Shown here: positions 37,712 through 46,576 of the stretch, piece after piece
Numbering within the stretch: the first letter of the stretch is position 1
Layout of the letters: every line of letters starts with the position of its first letter
Assembly (NCBI GenBank): GCA_012729395.1
Contig: JAAYDF010000002.1
Location: forward strand, 23,492 to 87,491
DNA length: 64,000 bases
DNA from: Phycisphaerae bacterium
GTDB lineage: Bacteria > Planctomycetota > Phycisphaerae > UBA1845 > PWPN01
Direction of reading: 5' to 3'
Notes under the pieces: generated by a model
Database searches by the model: none
Told to the model about the DNA's origin: nothing
Seen by the model: only the letters and a program-made list of their open reading frames with translations
Program-made: the position numbers and the translations under genes

Positions 37712-39769
37712 ATGCTCACTCGCACGATGTATCGATCCTGTCGCGTGTGGCAGAGGCTGCGCGGCGCACCGGGCCCGGGAGGGCTGCCGGGATCGCTCTA
37801 TCTCGCCGCGATGCTCTGTCTGACGCTGGCTTCCGCACCGGCCGCCGCTCATCCCCTGGGCGAAGACAGCATCACCCACTTCAGCATGCTGCACCTTCAC
37901 CTGGATCGTCTGGAGGTCGATCTGATTCTCGACATTGCCGAGTACCCCACCGCGACCATCCTCCGCGACGAGATCGACACTGACCGCGATGGCATAGACA
38001 GCCCTGACGAGCAGCAGCGGTGGCTGGACCGCAAAGCGGTCGAGCTGGCGTCACAGCTCAAGCTGTCGATTGACGGGCAAGCGGTGGCCCTCGAACCCAT
38101 GGAGCATCTTGTTGATACTCGCACCGGTCGGCCGATCGCGCCGGGCCGGCTGATGGTCACGACCCCGGGCGTGGCTAATCTGCCCACCTATCGCCTGATC
38201 ATCCGTTATCACGGCAACTACCCGGCACCGCTGGGCGAGCAGCCACACACGCTAGCCTACGAAGACAACACGTTTCCCGGGCGACGCGGGCTGATGCGTA
38301 TCCTGCTGGAGCGCACCTCGCTTATCGAGCAACTGCCGCATGCGGATGACCGGGCGTTGGCGGAACTCAGCGAAGGCGGAATCCCCGAGGCCGTGCGGAC
38401 CGTGCTCGCACAGCGAGGATCGGGGCTTTCCGACGAAGCGATGCTGAAACCGGGGAAGGACGGGCAGAGCTGGCTCATCCACGACGGCCCGCGGCGGCAC
38501 CTACTCGAAGCCAAGCGCGGCGGGCTGGGTATCCATCGGCTGCCTCGCGTGACGGCCATTCCACCCCGGCCCGACTACTGGGACGAGTGCCGGCTCGACC
38601 CGTTCATCTACGAGCAATACGACCCAGGCCACATGCCTTACGAACGCGAGACGAGCTTGCGGTTTCAGATCGAGGAGATCGGCGCCGACCCGACCTCGCC
38701 CGGGCTCGGGGCCGGCCTGGCCGCGGAACCTGACCCCGAGGCCCTCGCCGCGATGCTGGCTCGGCTCAACGACCCGCGTAACGACCCTGCGATCCGCAGC
38801 CCCTACCAACGTAACGCGGATCGCCTCATCGGCCTCTTGCATAGCCCTGGGGGCCTGTGGGTGTTTCTGACGATCACCGGGTTGGCGTTCGCCTACGGCG
38901 CGATTCACGCCCTCATGCCCGGCCACGCCAAGACGCTGGTGGCCGCGTATCTCATCAGCAGGAATGGCACCTGGTGGCACGCAGTGGTTCTCGCGGTCGT
39001 GGTGACCATCACCCACACCGCCCTGGTGGTCATCCTCGGGCTGGTGATTTGGGCCTTCCAGGCAACGCGGCCCGATCTTGGGCCGATGCTGCAACTATGG
39101 CTCGGCGTGCTGGCCGGCCTGCTGGTGGCGGTCATGGGACTGGCCCTGGCCTGGCGGGCGGCCACCGGGCGGACCGCACACCATCACCATCACGAACACA
39201 CGCACACGCACGCCCGGCCATCCTGGCTCCGCACGCTTTTCACTCACTCCCATCCCCATCCGACAGCCGCGGAGCATGGCCATTCACACCCGCACAGCCA
39301 CGAGCACACACACGAGCACCCGCACAATCACGAGCACCCGCACAATCACCAACATGAGCATCATCCCATCGCTGAAGGTGACCGCATCACCATCCGGCTG
39401 CTCATTCTGATGGGCATCACCGGCGGAATCGTGCCCTGCCCAACCGCGACGATCATGATGCTGCTGGGTATCGGGGCCAACGTGGTGGCCGGCGCGCTGT
39501 ACGCCATCGGGATCTTCAGCCTCGGTCTGGCGTTGACGCTGATGGCCATCGGGTTCCTCGCCTTGGGTAGCCGCCGATTTGCCGCCAGGCTGTTGGCTGA
39601 CACTGACCAGGACGGGCGAGAGAGGCTCTCCCGGCACGGCCACCGGCTCATGCTCCGGATTTTACCTGCCGTCAGTGGGCTCGTCGTCTTCGCCCTCGGC
39701 AGCGCGATCGCGACGCATTACCTCTACTATCTGCACACCGGCGCCGCCCTCTTCAGCTGGATTCGTTGA
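37712..39769 (+). CDS. NicO/RcnA-type nickel-cobalt exporter with EF-hand and His-rich loop
   Basis: The protein (685 aa from ATG 37712) is much longer than RcnA because of a 370-residue extracytoplasmic N-terminal part after a signal peptide (SLYLAAMLCLTLASAPAAA). That part holds a canonical EF-hand loop DTDRDGIDSPDE (about residues 89-100). The C-terminal NicO domain has GAIHALMPGHAKTLVAAYLI, the conserved HxxxPGH metal site, and GGIVPCPTATIMMLLGIGAN. Between transmembrane segments lies a His-rich loop (about 488-551) with dozens of His, as in THTHARPSWLRTLFTHSHPH. Such loops bind nickel or cobalt. It probably exports these metals. A NikR regulator is encoded at 57.6 kb, but no operator is visible. 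No operon partner. Confidence 0.88.
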   Translation: MLTRTMYRSCRVWQRLRGAPGPGGLPGSLYLAAMLCLTLASAPAAAHPLGEDSITHFSMLHLHLDRLEVDLILDIAEYPTATILRDEIDTDRDGIDSPDEQQRWLDRKAVELASQLKLSIDGQAVALEPMEHLVDTRTGRPIAPGRLMVTTPGVANLPTYRLIIRYHGNYPAPLGEQPHTLAYEDNTFPGRRGLMRILLERTSLIEQLPHADDRALAELSEGGIPEAVRTVLAQRGSGLSDEAMLKPGKDGQSWLIHDGPRRHLLEAKRGGLGIHRLPRVTAIPPRPDYWDECRLDPFIYEQYDPGHMPYERETSLRFQIEEIGADPTSPGLGAGLAAEPDPEALAAMLARLNDPRNDPAIRSPYQRNADRLIGLLHSPGGLWVFLTITGLAFAYGAIHALMPGHAKTLVAAYLISRNGTWWHAVVLAVVVTITHTALVVILGLVIWAFQATRPDLGPMLQLWLGVLAGLLVAVMGLALAWRAATGRTAHHHHHEHTHTHARPSWLRTLFTHSHPHPTAAEHGHSHPHSHEHTHEHPHNHEHPHNHQHEHHPIAEGDRITIRLLILMGITGGIVPCPTATIMMLLGIGANVVAGALYAIGIFSLGLALTLMAIGFLALGSRRFAARLLADTDQDGRERLSRHGHRLMLRILPAVSGLVVFALGSAIATHYLYYLHTGAALFSWIR

Positions 39770-39834
39770 GTGCCTCGGCGGCCCTTTGGCGAAGACGTGG
39801 TGCCTGCCGAATGATCGCGGGGCAGGTAGTGAAG

Positions 39835-41136
39835 TCATCTCCCCTGCCAATGCGGGGCCAGCGAACGCGGCGACCAGTCGGCCAGCCAGGCCGCGAAGGT
39901 CCGCACCTCCTCGTCGTAGCTGAAGCCGGGAACACGACGCCAGATCTCAGCCGTGAAAGGCATCAGGGCGACGAGCACCAGCACCACGGTGACGCATGCT
40001 GCCAGATACCGTGCCCGGAGACGCTGCCGCAATGACATGAACGCGGTCAGCCGAGCCATCCGGGCCATCCCGATCACCGCCAGGAGAGCCGCCGGCGCAA
40101 CCACCTGCTGATGGTAATGCCCCGACCGCCGGGTCATCAGCCACAGCAGCGTCACCTCCACCGCCAGCCACAGCCAGGCCAGCCGGGCCGCGTCGTGTTC
40201 GAGCGGCAGCTGTCGGCCCCGCGATTCGGTGGGTGTGCGGCAAGAAGTGCCCAGCACAAGGCCCACGATGGCCCACCACGCCGTGGCGGCCACCGGTGCG
40301 AATCGGTATCCATGCCACCCGCGCGGCCATGCCAGCTCCACATATTCGCCTGACCGCGACGCCAAGTCCGCTAAGTGCGGTCCCAGCCAGCCCCGCACAT
40401 AGAGGAGAACCGCCGGCGGTACCCAGACCACGGCCATGCCGAACGCACTCCAGGCCACGCCTCGCCAGATGTCGCGAACCCGTCCTTCCTCCGCGGCACG
40501 CAGCAATCCGCACACGACCAGCACGACCGCCAGGCCGACTGCCGACTGCTTCACGCTCAGGGCCAGACCAAGCCCCACTCCGCGCAACAGGCCCCGCCAG
40601 GCTGGTCTTTGAACGGCAAGATGCGCCCACACCGCCAAGAGCATGGGAGCCAGCAGGTAGATCTCGTTCACATTGAGCCCGGCGACGTCCTCGTAGAGCG
40701 TGTTGTAGGCGTTGATGCCAAGCACCAGAAACAGCATACCCGCCGCGGCGGCGGTCCGGTCGGCGAGCCCGCGAGCCAGGAGCCAGAACAACGCATAACC
40801 CGCCAAGAGGAACGCCGAATCGAGCGGCAACAAGGTCAACCGCGACGGCGGAGCGGGCATCACGCGATACATCCACCCGGTGAGACAGGGCTGGCCTGCG
40901 GGTTTGTCCGGCACCAGGTCGGCCGCCGTGGCCTGTGGATCGTAAAACCGGTATGCCGCGACCGAATACACGAAGCTGTCGAACCGCGAGGGGGCACATG
41001 TGGCACTCACACGCCCCATGGCGTGGATCGCCAACGCCGCCGCAAGCACGAATGCAGGGCGAGCGAAAACCCTCGGCAACCGCAGGGCTCTCCGCGACAC
41101 CTCATGGCTGGAATCGGCTGCCCCGGTGAGAAGCAA
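39835..41136 (-). CDS. GT39/ArnT-like polyprenyl-phosphate-sugar transferase A
   Basis: A TTG at 41136 with GGAG 7 nt upstream gives 433 aa. The protein is a polytopic membrane protein with about nine helices and the periplasmic loop RFDSFVYSVAAYRFY followed by DLVPDKPAGQPCLTGWMYRV. Both blocks recur in the paralogue at 42211-43542 (KLDSFYYTISAYRLW, DLIPDKPPGQALLTGWVYHL). The DKPxG motif is the KPPL-like site of ArnT and related GT-C enzymes that use undecaprenyl-phosphate sugars. The block GHYHQQVVAP near the end is also shared (THYYQQVVSP). The sugar and acceptor are unknown. It is the last of three membrane genes read leftward after the sulfur operon. Confidence 0.85.
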   Translation of the reverse strand: MLLTGAADSSHEVSRRALRLPRVFARPAFVLAAALAIHAMGRVSATCAPSRFDSFVYSVAAYRFYDPQATAADLVPDKPAGQPCLTGWMYRVMPAPPSRLTLLPLDSAFLLAGYALFWLLARGLADRTAAAAGMLFLVLGINAYNTLYEDVAGLNVNEIYLLAPMLLAVWAHLAVQRPAWRGLLRGVGLGLALSVKQSAVGLAVVLVVCGLLRAAEEGRVRDIWRGVAWSAFGMAVVWVPPAVLLYVRGWLGPHLADLASRSGEYVELAWPRGWHGYRFAPVAATAWWAIVGLVLGTSCRTPTESRGRQLPLEHDAARLAWLWLAVEVTLLWLMTRRSGHYHQQVVAPAALLAVIGMARMARLTAFMSLRQRLRARYLAACVTVVLVLVALMPFTAEIWRRVPGFSYDEEVRTFAAWLADWSPRSLAPHWQGR

Positions 41137-41269
41137 GACTCACTCCTCAGCAATCGACGGGATCCATCGACACAGTCGGCCTTTTCGCCGCGGATGAGGA
41201 CGGGCAACCGCGCATCGTAGACGCCGTGAGCGGAACGAATACGCACACCGACACCCGCCCGAACTCTGC

Positions 41270-42214
41270 CTAACCTCCCCCCGGCAGGAGATACAGGCCC
41301 ATCAACATGCCGCCCCTCCACGCCAGCAGCCCGGGCACCGCGAGGGCCACGATAGCCAGAGCCACCAGCAACCCCACCGTCCGCGTGATCCGGTCATCCG
41401 TCAGCCGCCCCTGCAGAAGGGCCGCAAGTTCCGCCAAACCGTTGGGCATCAGCCACCACAGCCCAAGAACGGCCAGTCGCACGTTCACCGCAAACCCCAG
41501 TACCCCCGCCAACAGCACGCATACACTCACCGCCGCCCAGCCCGGCAGCCACCAGCCCGGGTGGGTGGGCCTTCGCGGAAAGCGAGCCTGCGCGTAACCC
41601 GCCAGCCCCAGGGCGAGAACGGCCAGGATAACGGCCACGTCGCGGTGAATCGCGTACGCCGACTGCTGGATGCGATACCCCGACAGCATCGGCAAGCCCA
41701 CCAGCCGCCCAATGACCAGCCCTCCCAGCCCGGCGAAAACCAGCGTCCAGGCTTGGGCATGGCCGGTCTTGGATCGCAAGCCGCTCCAGAACCAGCCCAA
41801 TGGAAGGATGAATGCCGTCGCATCCAGCCCGCACGCGACCGCCGTCAACAGCACGCCCGCGGTCTGCCATCGAGAGGGTTGAGCCCGCAGATGCAGAACC
41901 ACCGCCGCCGCCATCGCCAGCAGAGCCAGATCGGCCTGCGTGTTGTGCTGGTTGGACATCGCCGCCAATGGGGCCAAAGCCCCCAAGCTGAGGGCCGCGA
42001 TCCCGCGACACCAGGCGGGTACTCCTTCCCACGTCGGCCCGGACGTCGATATGAACAGACCCACCGCCGCCAGCCAGACAGCCAGGAAACCGGGGAGCCA
42101 TTCGGCGATCGTGAACTCTCCCTTGCCATGGAGAACCGCGACCGGCAGCGCGGCCGGCGCGGCCAACACGCCGCCCAGCAGCACCGTTGTCACCAGCCAG
42201 CCGCGCTCCTTCAT
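41270..42214 (-). CDS. Polytopic membrane protein, GT-C-like C-terminal part
   Basis: ATG 42214 overlaps the stop of the upstream gene by 4 bp (ATGA), so translation is coupled. The protein (314 aa) has at least eight hydrophobic segments (for example WLVTTVLLGGVLAAPAALPV, GLFISTSGPTWEGVP, DVAVILAVLALGLAGYAQAR). It contains a SNQHNTQADLALLAMAA loop reminiscent of GT-C proteins, but the DxD/KPPL site of its neighbours is not obvious; the start may have been lost compared with them. It probably belongs to the same glycan pathway. Longer ATG frames upstream overlap the neighbouring gene and are rejected. Confidence 0.75.
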   Translation of the reverse strand: MKERGWLVTTVLLGGVLAAPAALPVAVLHGKGEFTIAEWLPGFLAVWLAAVGLFISTSGPTWEGVPAWCRGIAALSLGALAPLAAMSNQHNTQADLALLAMAAAVVLHLRAQPSRWQTAGVLLTAVACGLDATAFILPLGWFWSGLRSKTGHAQAWTLVFAGLGGLVIGRLVGLPMLSGYRIQQSAYAIHRDVAVILAVLALGLAGYAQARFPRRPTHPGWWLPGWAAVSVCVLLAGVLGFAVNVRLAVLGLWWLMPNGLAELAALLQGRLTDDRITRTVGLLVALAIVALAVPGLLAWRGGMLMGLYLLPGGG

Positions 42215-43542
42215 GGCTTGGCCCTCTGCGGGAGATGATCCGCCGCCCGGCTCGGCGACCACGTCGCCTGCCACTGGGCAAACTCGACTACCTCGACCCG
42301 CGGGTCGAACTTGTACACCCGCATCGAGCCCGCCGCCAGCACGGGCATCGCCGCAAGCAAAGCCAGCGTCGCCGTGGTCGCCCCCAGCCATCGCCAGGTC
42401 GTCTCGCGTTCGCTCGCGGCCCAGCGCCGGCCGGTGTCACTCCGCAACGCCGCGATGGCCAGGCCGGCCAGCAGAGCCATCGGCGAAACCACCTGCTGGT
42501 AGTAATGCGTGCCCGGCTTGGTCATGCTCCAGACCCCCACCGCCTCAATCGCCAGCCAACACAACAGGAAGCCCACCAACCAGCCCTCGCTGCCTCGCGA
42601 TTTCCCCACGGCCCCCGCTCGCTTCGACGTCAGCCGAACAACCGCTCCCACCACAATCCACCACGCCAGCGGCACAAGCGGCACCAGGTTGTGCCACGGC
42701 GGCCACGCGATGGGCATGATTGCCGCGTGCTCACCCGAGAGGGCAGCCAGCTCCCGCAGATGGTCGCCCAGCCACCCATGCAGCCCAAGAAACACAAGCA
42801 TCGGCGACCAGGCCAAGCCGATGCCGATGACGGTCAGGCCCCCCGCCACACCCGCTTGCCGATAGGTCTTGCTTCGGATCGAGCTGAGCAAGCCGTGCAG
42901 CAGAAAGGCCGCCGCCAGGCCCACGGATGCCTGCTTGATGCTCAGGGCGACACCCATCGCTAACCCGCGAGCCAGCCCTCGCTTGATGGGCGACGCGATG
43001 GTCAGATGGGCCGCTACGGCCAGCAACGTCGGCAACATCAGGTAGTTCTCGCCGAGATTGAAGCCGTCGGTGATCGTCTCCAGCCCGTTGTAGTGGTTGT
43101 GGGCAATAACGAAAAACAGAGTCAGGCCCGCGGCCAGCGGCGAGCCGAACAGCCGCCGGGCCAACCACCAGAACACGCCGTACGCAGCAAGCATGAACGC
43201 GGATTCGACCGGGATCATCGCCAGCCGGCTCGGCTCACCGGGCCAAAGGTGGTAGACCCAACCGGTGAGCAGCGCTTGGCCGGGCGGCTTGTCGGGAATC
43301 AGATCCTCGAAAATCGCACCAGCCCGCCAAAGCCGGTAGGCGCTGATGGTGTAGTAGAAGCTGTCGAGCTTGATCGGCATGCAGAAGGCCGCGATCCGAC
43401 CCGCCACATGCACAAGCAGAGCAACAACCAACAGACTCGCGGGGCTCACCAAGGCATGGAGCAGCCACGCACCGGGGGACGACAGGGCAACACCCCGCCT
43501 CCCGGCTTCGTCCGTCCACTGCTCGGCTACATCTTCAGCCAC
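42211..43542 (-). CDS. GT39/ArnT-like polyprenyl-phosphate-sugar transferase B
   Basis: The GTG at 43542 gives 443 aa; it overlaps the stop of the CoA-disulfide reductase gene by 8 bp. An ATG at 43623 would overlap that gene by 88 bp and is less likely. It shares with the protein at 39835-41136 the DSF loop (KLDSFYYTISAYRLW), DKPPGQALLTGW, the region NYLMLPTLLAVAAHLTIASP, and SIKQASVGLAAAFLLHGLLS. It has ten or so helices and a KPPG-type catalytic loop. Both paralogues flank the smaller membrane protein. The overlap indicates that these glycosyltransferases are on the same transcript as the sulfur operon. Confidence 0.87.
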   Translation of the reverse strand: MAEDVAEQWTDEAGRRGVALSSPGAWLLHALVSPASLLVVALLVHVAGRIAAFCMPIKLDSFYYTISAYRLWRAGAIFEDLIPDKPPGQALLTGWVYHLWPGEPSRLAMIPVESAFMLAAYGVFWWLARRLFGSPLAAGLTLFFVIAHNHYNGLETITDGFNLGENYLMLPTLLAVAAHLTIASPIKRGLARGLAMGVALSIKQASVGLAAAFLLHGLLSSIRSKTYRQAGVAGGLTVIGIGLAWSPMLVFLGLHGWLGDHLRELAALSGEHAAIMPIAWPPWHNLVPLVPLAWWIVVGAVVRLTSKRAGAVGKSRGSEGWLVGFLLCWLAIEAVGVWSMTKPGTHYYQQVVSPMALLAGLAIAALRSDTGRRWAASERETTWRWLGATTATLALLAAMPVLAAGSMRVYKFDPRVEVVEFAQWQATWSPSRAADHLPQRAKP

Positions 43543-45214
43543 ATGAACCGCTCGTTTGCTCTGCTGCCGGCCACGTATCCTTATGCAGAGTGTAACCTCC
43601 CGCCAAGGTCCACACATCCCCAAAGCCCGATTGCATCAGGATACGCGAGGCAAAGTAGGCCCGCTGCCCGATCCCGCAGAGCACGAGCACCGGCCGGTCG
43701 CGATCAAGCCGGTTCAGGTTGTCACGCAGCGTCTGCAACGAGATGTGAACCGCGCCGGGCAGTGTGCCTTTGGCCACCTCGGGGGTGGTGCGAACATCCA
43801 ACACCTGTCCGGGCGGGATCGGCTCGCCGGGCAGGATCTGCTGGAAGAGTCCGTCGGCCTGGTTCTGGGCCACGAACGCGGCGATGTGCACCGGATCCTT
43901 CGCTGATCCGAACTGCGGGGCGTAAGTCAGATCGAGCCCCGCCAGATCGTCGATCGTACCGCCAAACCGGATCGCCGTCGCGATCACGTCGATCCGCTTG
44001 TCCACGCCCGCGCCCCCGACCGCTTGGGCACCCAGCACCCGCCGACTGGCCGGATCGAAAACCAGCTTGAGGACCATCTGCTCGGCACCGGGGTAGTACC
44101 CCGCGTGATGCCCGCCGATCGCGTACACCGCCGTGGCGTCGAGTCCCGCCTGCTTGGCCGCCTTGAGGCTCAAACCGGTCACAGCCGCCGCCTCGCCGAA
44201 CACGCCCACAATGGCGCTGCCCGCCACCGGTGTCGCCGGGCGGGCCTTGCCGGTCACCGCATGCTGACCCGCCAACCGGCCATTGCGATTCGCGGGACCC
44301 GCCAGCGGGACGCAGACCGACTTGCCCAGCACCGCATGGACCACTTCCGTGGCGTCCCCTGCGGCGCAGATGTCTGGATCGCTCGTCCGCTGAAGCTCGT
44401 CCACCGCAATACCGCCGCTGGGACCAAGCCTCAGGCCGGCTTCGCGCGCCAACTCGACGTTCGGCCGCACACCGACGGACACCAGTACCAGGTCGGCCGG
44501 GATCTCCTCCCCGTTGTCGAACCGGACGCCGGTGACACGCCCCCCCTCGGCCGACAGGGCATTCACCCGGACACCCACCCGCACATCCACCTTGTGCTTG
44601 CGCAGTACCGCCTCGATCCGCGAGGCCATCTCCGCGTCCATGAGCGGCAAAACCTGCGGCTGGAGCTCGACCAGCGTCACCGCCGCCCCGCGCTCCGTCA
44701 GGGCCTCGACCATCTCCAACCCGATGAAGCCCGCGCCGATCACCACCGCCCTGGCCGGCCGATGCTCGTCCACGTACGCACGGATTCGGTCGCTGTCCGT
44801 CATGTCACGGAGCGTGAACAGATTGGAGGCTTGCAGCACAGCCCATGGCGGCACCACCGGCGATGCGCCGGGTGCCAGCACCAGTTTGTCGTAGGCCTCG
44901 CGCCGACGCTGCCCGCTGTCGAGATTGACCACCTCGACCTGCTTCGCTTGGCGGTCGACGCGAACCACCTCGTGGCGTGTGTGCACCTCGATGCGAAACT
45001 TCTCACGGAAGTCCGCCGGCTGGGCAACCAGCAGTTTCTTGCGATCCTGTATCTGGCCGGCAATGTAATACGGCAGCCCACAGTTGGCGAAGGAGACTTC
45101 CTCACCTCGCTCGAAGATCACGATCTCCGCCGATTCCGCCATCCGTCGGGCCCGCGCAGCCGCGCTCGCTCCCGCCGCCACACCTCCCACAACCAGAATC
45201 CTCGGTCTGACCAT
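43535..45214 (-). CDS. CoA-disulfide reductase with C-terminal rhodanese domain
   Basis: The protein (559 aa from ATG 45214) is a CoADR-Rhd fusion. It has the FAD motif RILVVGGVAAGASAAARARR, the redox Cys45 in SFANCGLPYYIAG, the NADH motif AVVIGAGFIGLEMVEALTER and the second FAD motif ICAAGDATEVVHAVLGKSVC. Residues about 455-559 form a rhodanese domain with active Cys513 in VLVLCGIGQRAYFASRILMQ. Such fusions reduce CoA disulfide, CoA persulfide or polysulfides using NAD(P)H. Together with the upstream rhodanese and ArsR regulator it makes a persulfide-handling operon. ATG chosen for GGAG 5 nt upstream. Confidence 0.95.
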   Translation of the reverse strand: MVRPRILVVGGVAAGASAAARARRMAESAEIVIFERGEEVSFANCGLPYYIAGQIQDRKKLLVAQPADFREKFRIEVHTRHEVVRVDRQAKQVEVVNLDSGQRRREAYDKLVLAPGASPVVPPWAVLQASNLFTLRDMTDSDRIRAYVDEHRPARAVVIGAGFIGLEMVEALTERGAAVTLVELQPQVLPLMDAEMASRIEAVLRKHKVDVRVGVRVNALSAEGGRVTGVRFDNGEEIPADLVLVSVGVRPNVELAREAGLRLGPSGGIAVDELQRTSDPDICAAGDATEVVHAVLGKSVCVPLAGPANRNGRLAGQHAVTGKARPATPVAGSAIVGVFGEAAAVTGLSLKAAKQAGLDATAVYAIGGHHAGYYPGAEQMVLKLVFDPASRRVLGAQAVGGAGVDKRIDVIATAIRFGGTIDDLAGLDLTYAPQFGSAKDPVHIAAFVAQNQADGLFQQILPGEPIPPGQVLDVRTTPEVAKGTLPGAVHISLQTLRDNLNRLDRDRPVLVLCGIGQRAYFASRILMQSGFGDVWTLAGGYTLHKDTWPAAEQTSGSCG

Positions 45215-45357
45215 CACTGCTCCCTGTCACTACTTTCCAGGCCGGTGTACCATCGCGACGAACGACAAGCACCGCGAAGGCATCGCCGACCACACTGAAC
45301 AAGCAGAAGTGCGACAAACGCCCATGCCTGCCGCAAACAGCCGTCACCTCGCGGCAG

Positions 45358-45879
45358 TCAACCACAAGAACCGGTCCCGCACGTGCCGGTTCGATTCCAG
45401 GGCATTCGCTCCAGGATCTTGGCCATTGGGCAGAAGCCCGTCAAGCCGGCTATCGTCAAACCGCACGCCACGAGCCAGTCAATGAGCAGGAACCAGGGGT
45501 GGACATACGCCAGAATCAGCCCGGCCAGCAGCAGCAGGCCCGCGCCGATCATCACCTGCTGCATGACGGAAATCCTGCCTCTGGCCCGAATGACTTCGAC
45601 GCCCGCCTTCTTGCACGCCTCAAGGCCGCCCTCCACCATATGGACGTTTCTGAAGCCCACCTTCTCCAGTTGCTCGGCCGCCCGTGCCGAACGCATCCCC
45701 GTCTTGCACATCAGCAGGAGCTCTTCGTCCTGTGCCCATTGTCCAGCGGCGGTCAACACGCGATCCAACGGCACGCACTCGGCCTGCGGTAACCGCTCGG
45801 ACGCAAACTCATCGAAGCCGCGAACATCTACAACCCGCCCCTTCCAGCAACCGACCTGATCCGCAGCAATCTTACGCAT
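45358..45879 (-). CDS. Rhodanese with YgaP-like membrane domain (DUF2892)
   Basis: ATG 45879, with GAGG 8 nt upstream, gives 173 aa. Residues 1-100 are a rhodanese domain with active-site loop LLLMCKTGMRSARAAEQLEK. A two-helix hairpin follows (ISVMQQVMIGAGLLLLAGLI, FLLIDWLVACGLTIAGLTGF) and ends CPMAKILERMPWNRTGTCGT, a YgaP/DUF2892 C-terminus. YgaP-type proteins are membrane sulfurtransferases with a role in thiosulfate and persulfide metabolism. It follows the ArsR gene by 14 bp, so it is its first target. Gap to the next gene is 143 bp. Confidence 0.93.
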   Translation of the reverse strand: MRKIAADQVGCWKGRVVDVRGFDEFASERLPQAECVPLDRVLTAAGQWAQDEELLLMCKTGMRSARAAEQLEKVGFRNVHMVEGGLEACKKAGVEVIRARGRISVMQQVMIGAGLLLLAGLILAYVHPWFLLIDWLVACGLTIAGLTGFCPMAKILERMPWNRTGTCGTGSCG

Positions 45880-45893
45880 GGCTCTCACCTCGT

Positions 45894-46244
45894 TTACTTT
45901 TCACGCGCGGTCCCGTCGCGACCGCTCGCCGTATCCACCTGATCCTGCCCATGTCCTCGAATGCACCCCAGCAACCAAGCCGGCCGAGGGTCGATCACTC
46001 GATAAAAAACGGTTTTGCCTTCGCGTTCACAACCCAGAATGCCATGAGCCTTCATGATGTTCAGGTGCTGGCTGACCGCGTTGCCCGCAATCCCCAGTTG
46101 TTCCGTGAGCACCTTCACCGGCACTCGTTCCTCAAGCAACAGTTCACAAATTCGCAGGCGATGCGGATGGGCCAGGATGCGCAACGTCTCCGCAGCCCGC
46201 TCCAGGAGCGCCATCGGCAGCAGTGGGTGGGTCGTCTCGCTCAT
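45894..46244 (-). CDS. ArsR-family transcriptional repressor
   Basis: The protein (116 aa) has the ArsR winged helix: ETLRILAHPHRLRICELLLE, then VKVLTEQLGIAGNAVSQHLN (recognition helix with AVSQHLN) and ILGCEREGKTVFYRVIDP. Cysteines 33, 72 and 94 are possible sensing residues; the pair 33/94 is roughly where SqrR/BigR-type persulfide sensors have their cysteines, though Cys33 is offset by one position. Placement upstream of two sulfur-transfer genes supports sulfide/persulfide sensing. A metal signal is the alternative. ATG 46244 lies only 8 nt from the -10 box of a strong promoter, suggesting a leaderless mRNA. Confidence 0.93.
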   Translation of the reverse strand: MSETTHPLLPMALLERAAETLRILAHPHRLRICELLLEERVPVKVLTEQLGIAGNAVSQHLNIMKAHGILGCEREGKTVFYRVIDPRPAWLLGCIRGHGQDQVDTASGRDGTAREK

Positions 46245-46285
46245 GACATATCATTATATCATGAAATCATGAGATGTCAAGCTAT
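46245..46285 (-). promoter_or_regulatory. Near-consensus sigma70 promoter and palindromic operator of arsR operon
   Basis: Read leftward: TTGACA (46280-46275), a 16-nt spacer, then TATAAT (46258-46253). Both boxes match the consensus perfectly. The spacer and flanks contain repeated TCATGA and CATGATTTCATG-type inverted repeats, and ATGATATGTCATG next to the start codon. These are likely binding sites for the ArsR product, which would block RNA polymerase directly. The expected +1 is within about 2 nt of the ATG. Confidence 0.85.
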
Positions 46286-46380
46286 CGAGCCGCCTTGTCG
46301 AGGCCATTTGGGGTACAAACCGCGCCGTGCTTGACTCCGCATGGCCTTTGCGAGACTGTGTGCAGTAGCGTTCGGTACTC

Positions 46381-46462
46381 GCGCGAGTGGCGGAATTGGC
46401 AGACGCGCAGGATTTAGGTTCCTGTACCGTAAGGTGTGGGGGTTCGACTCCCCCCTCGCGCA
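46381..46462 (+). tRNA. tRNA-Leu (anticodon TAG)
   Basis: GCGCGAG (46381-46387) pairs with CTCGCGC (46455-46461) as the acceptor stem, and A46462 is the discriminator. The anticodon loop contains GATTTAGGTT, giving TAG (codon CUA and wobble partners). A TTCGACTCCCC T-arm is visible, and the longer variable arm of class II tRNAs lies between. CCA is not encoded. The upstream TTGACT at 46331 could be part of its promoter. Confidence 0.95.
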
Positions 46463-46576
46463 ATGGCTGACTGGCTTAGCCTGTTGCAGCTTCGCATCAT
46501 GGTCCTATTCGGTCGTGAGAAGGTTGGGTCGCCAGGGTCCGGGAAAACACGTGGCGTCGTGTGTGGCTCTGGGAAC

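Noticed and set aside
37133..37900. 255-aa leftward frame in the second array
   Set aside because: Repeat-derived peptide overlapping the NicO gene start; not a gene.
44024..45298. 424-aa rightward frame across the CoADR gene
   Set aside because: Antisense shadow of a clear CoA-disulfide reductase.
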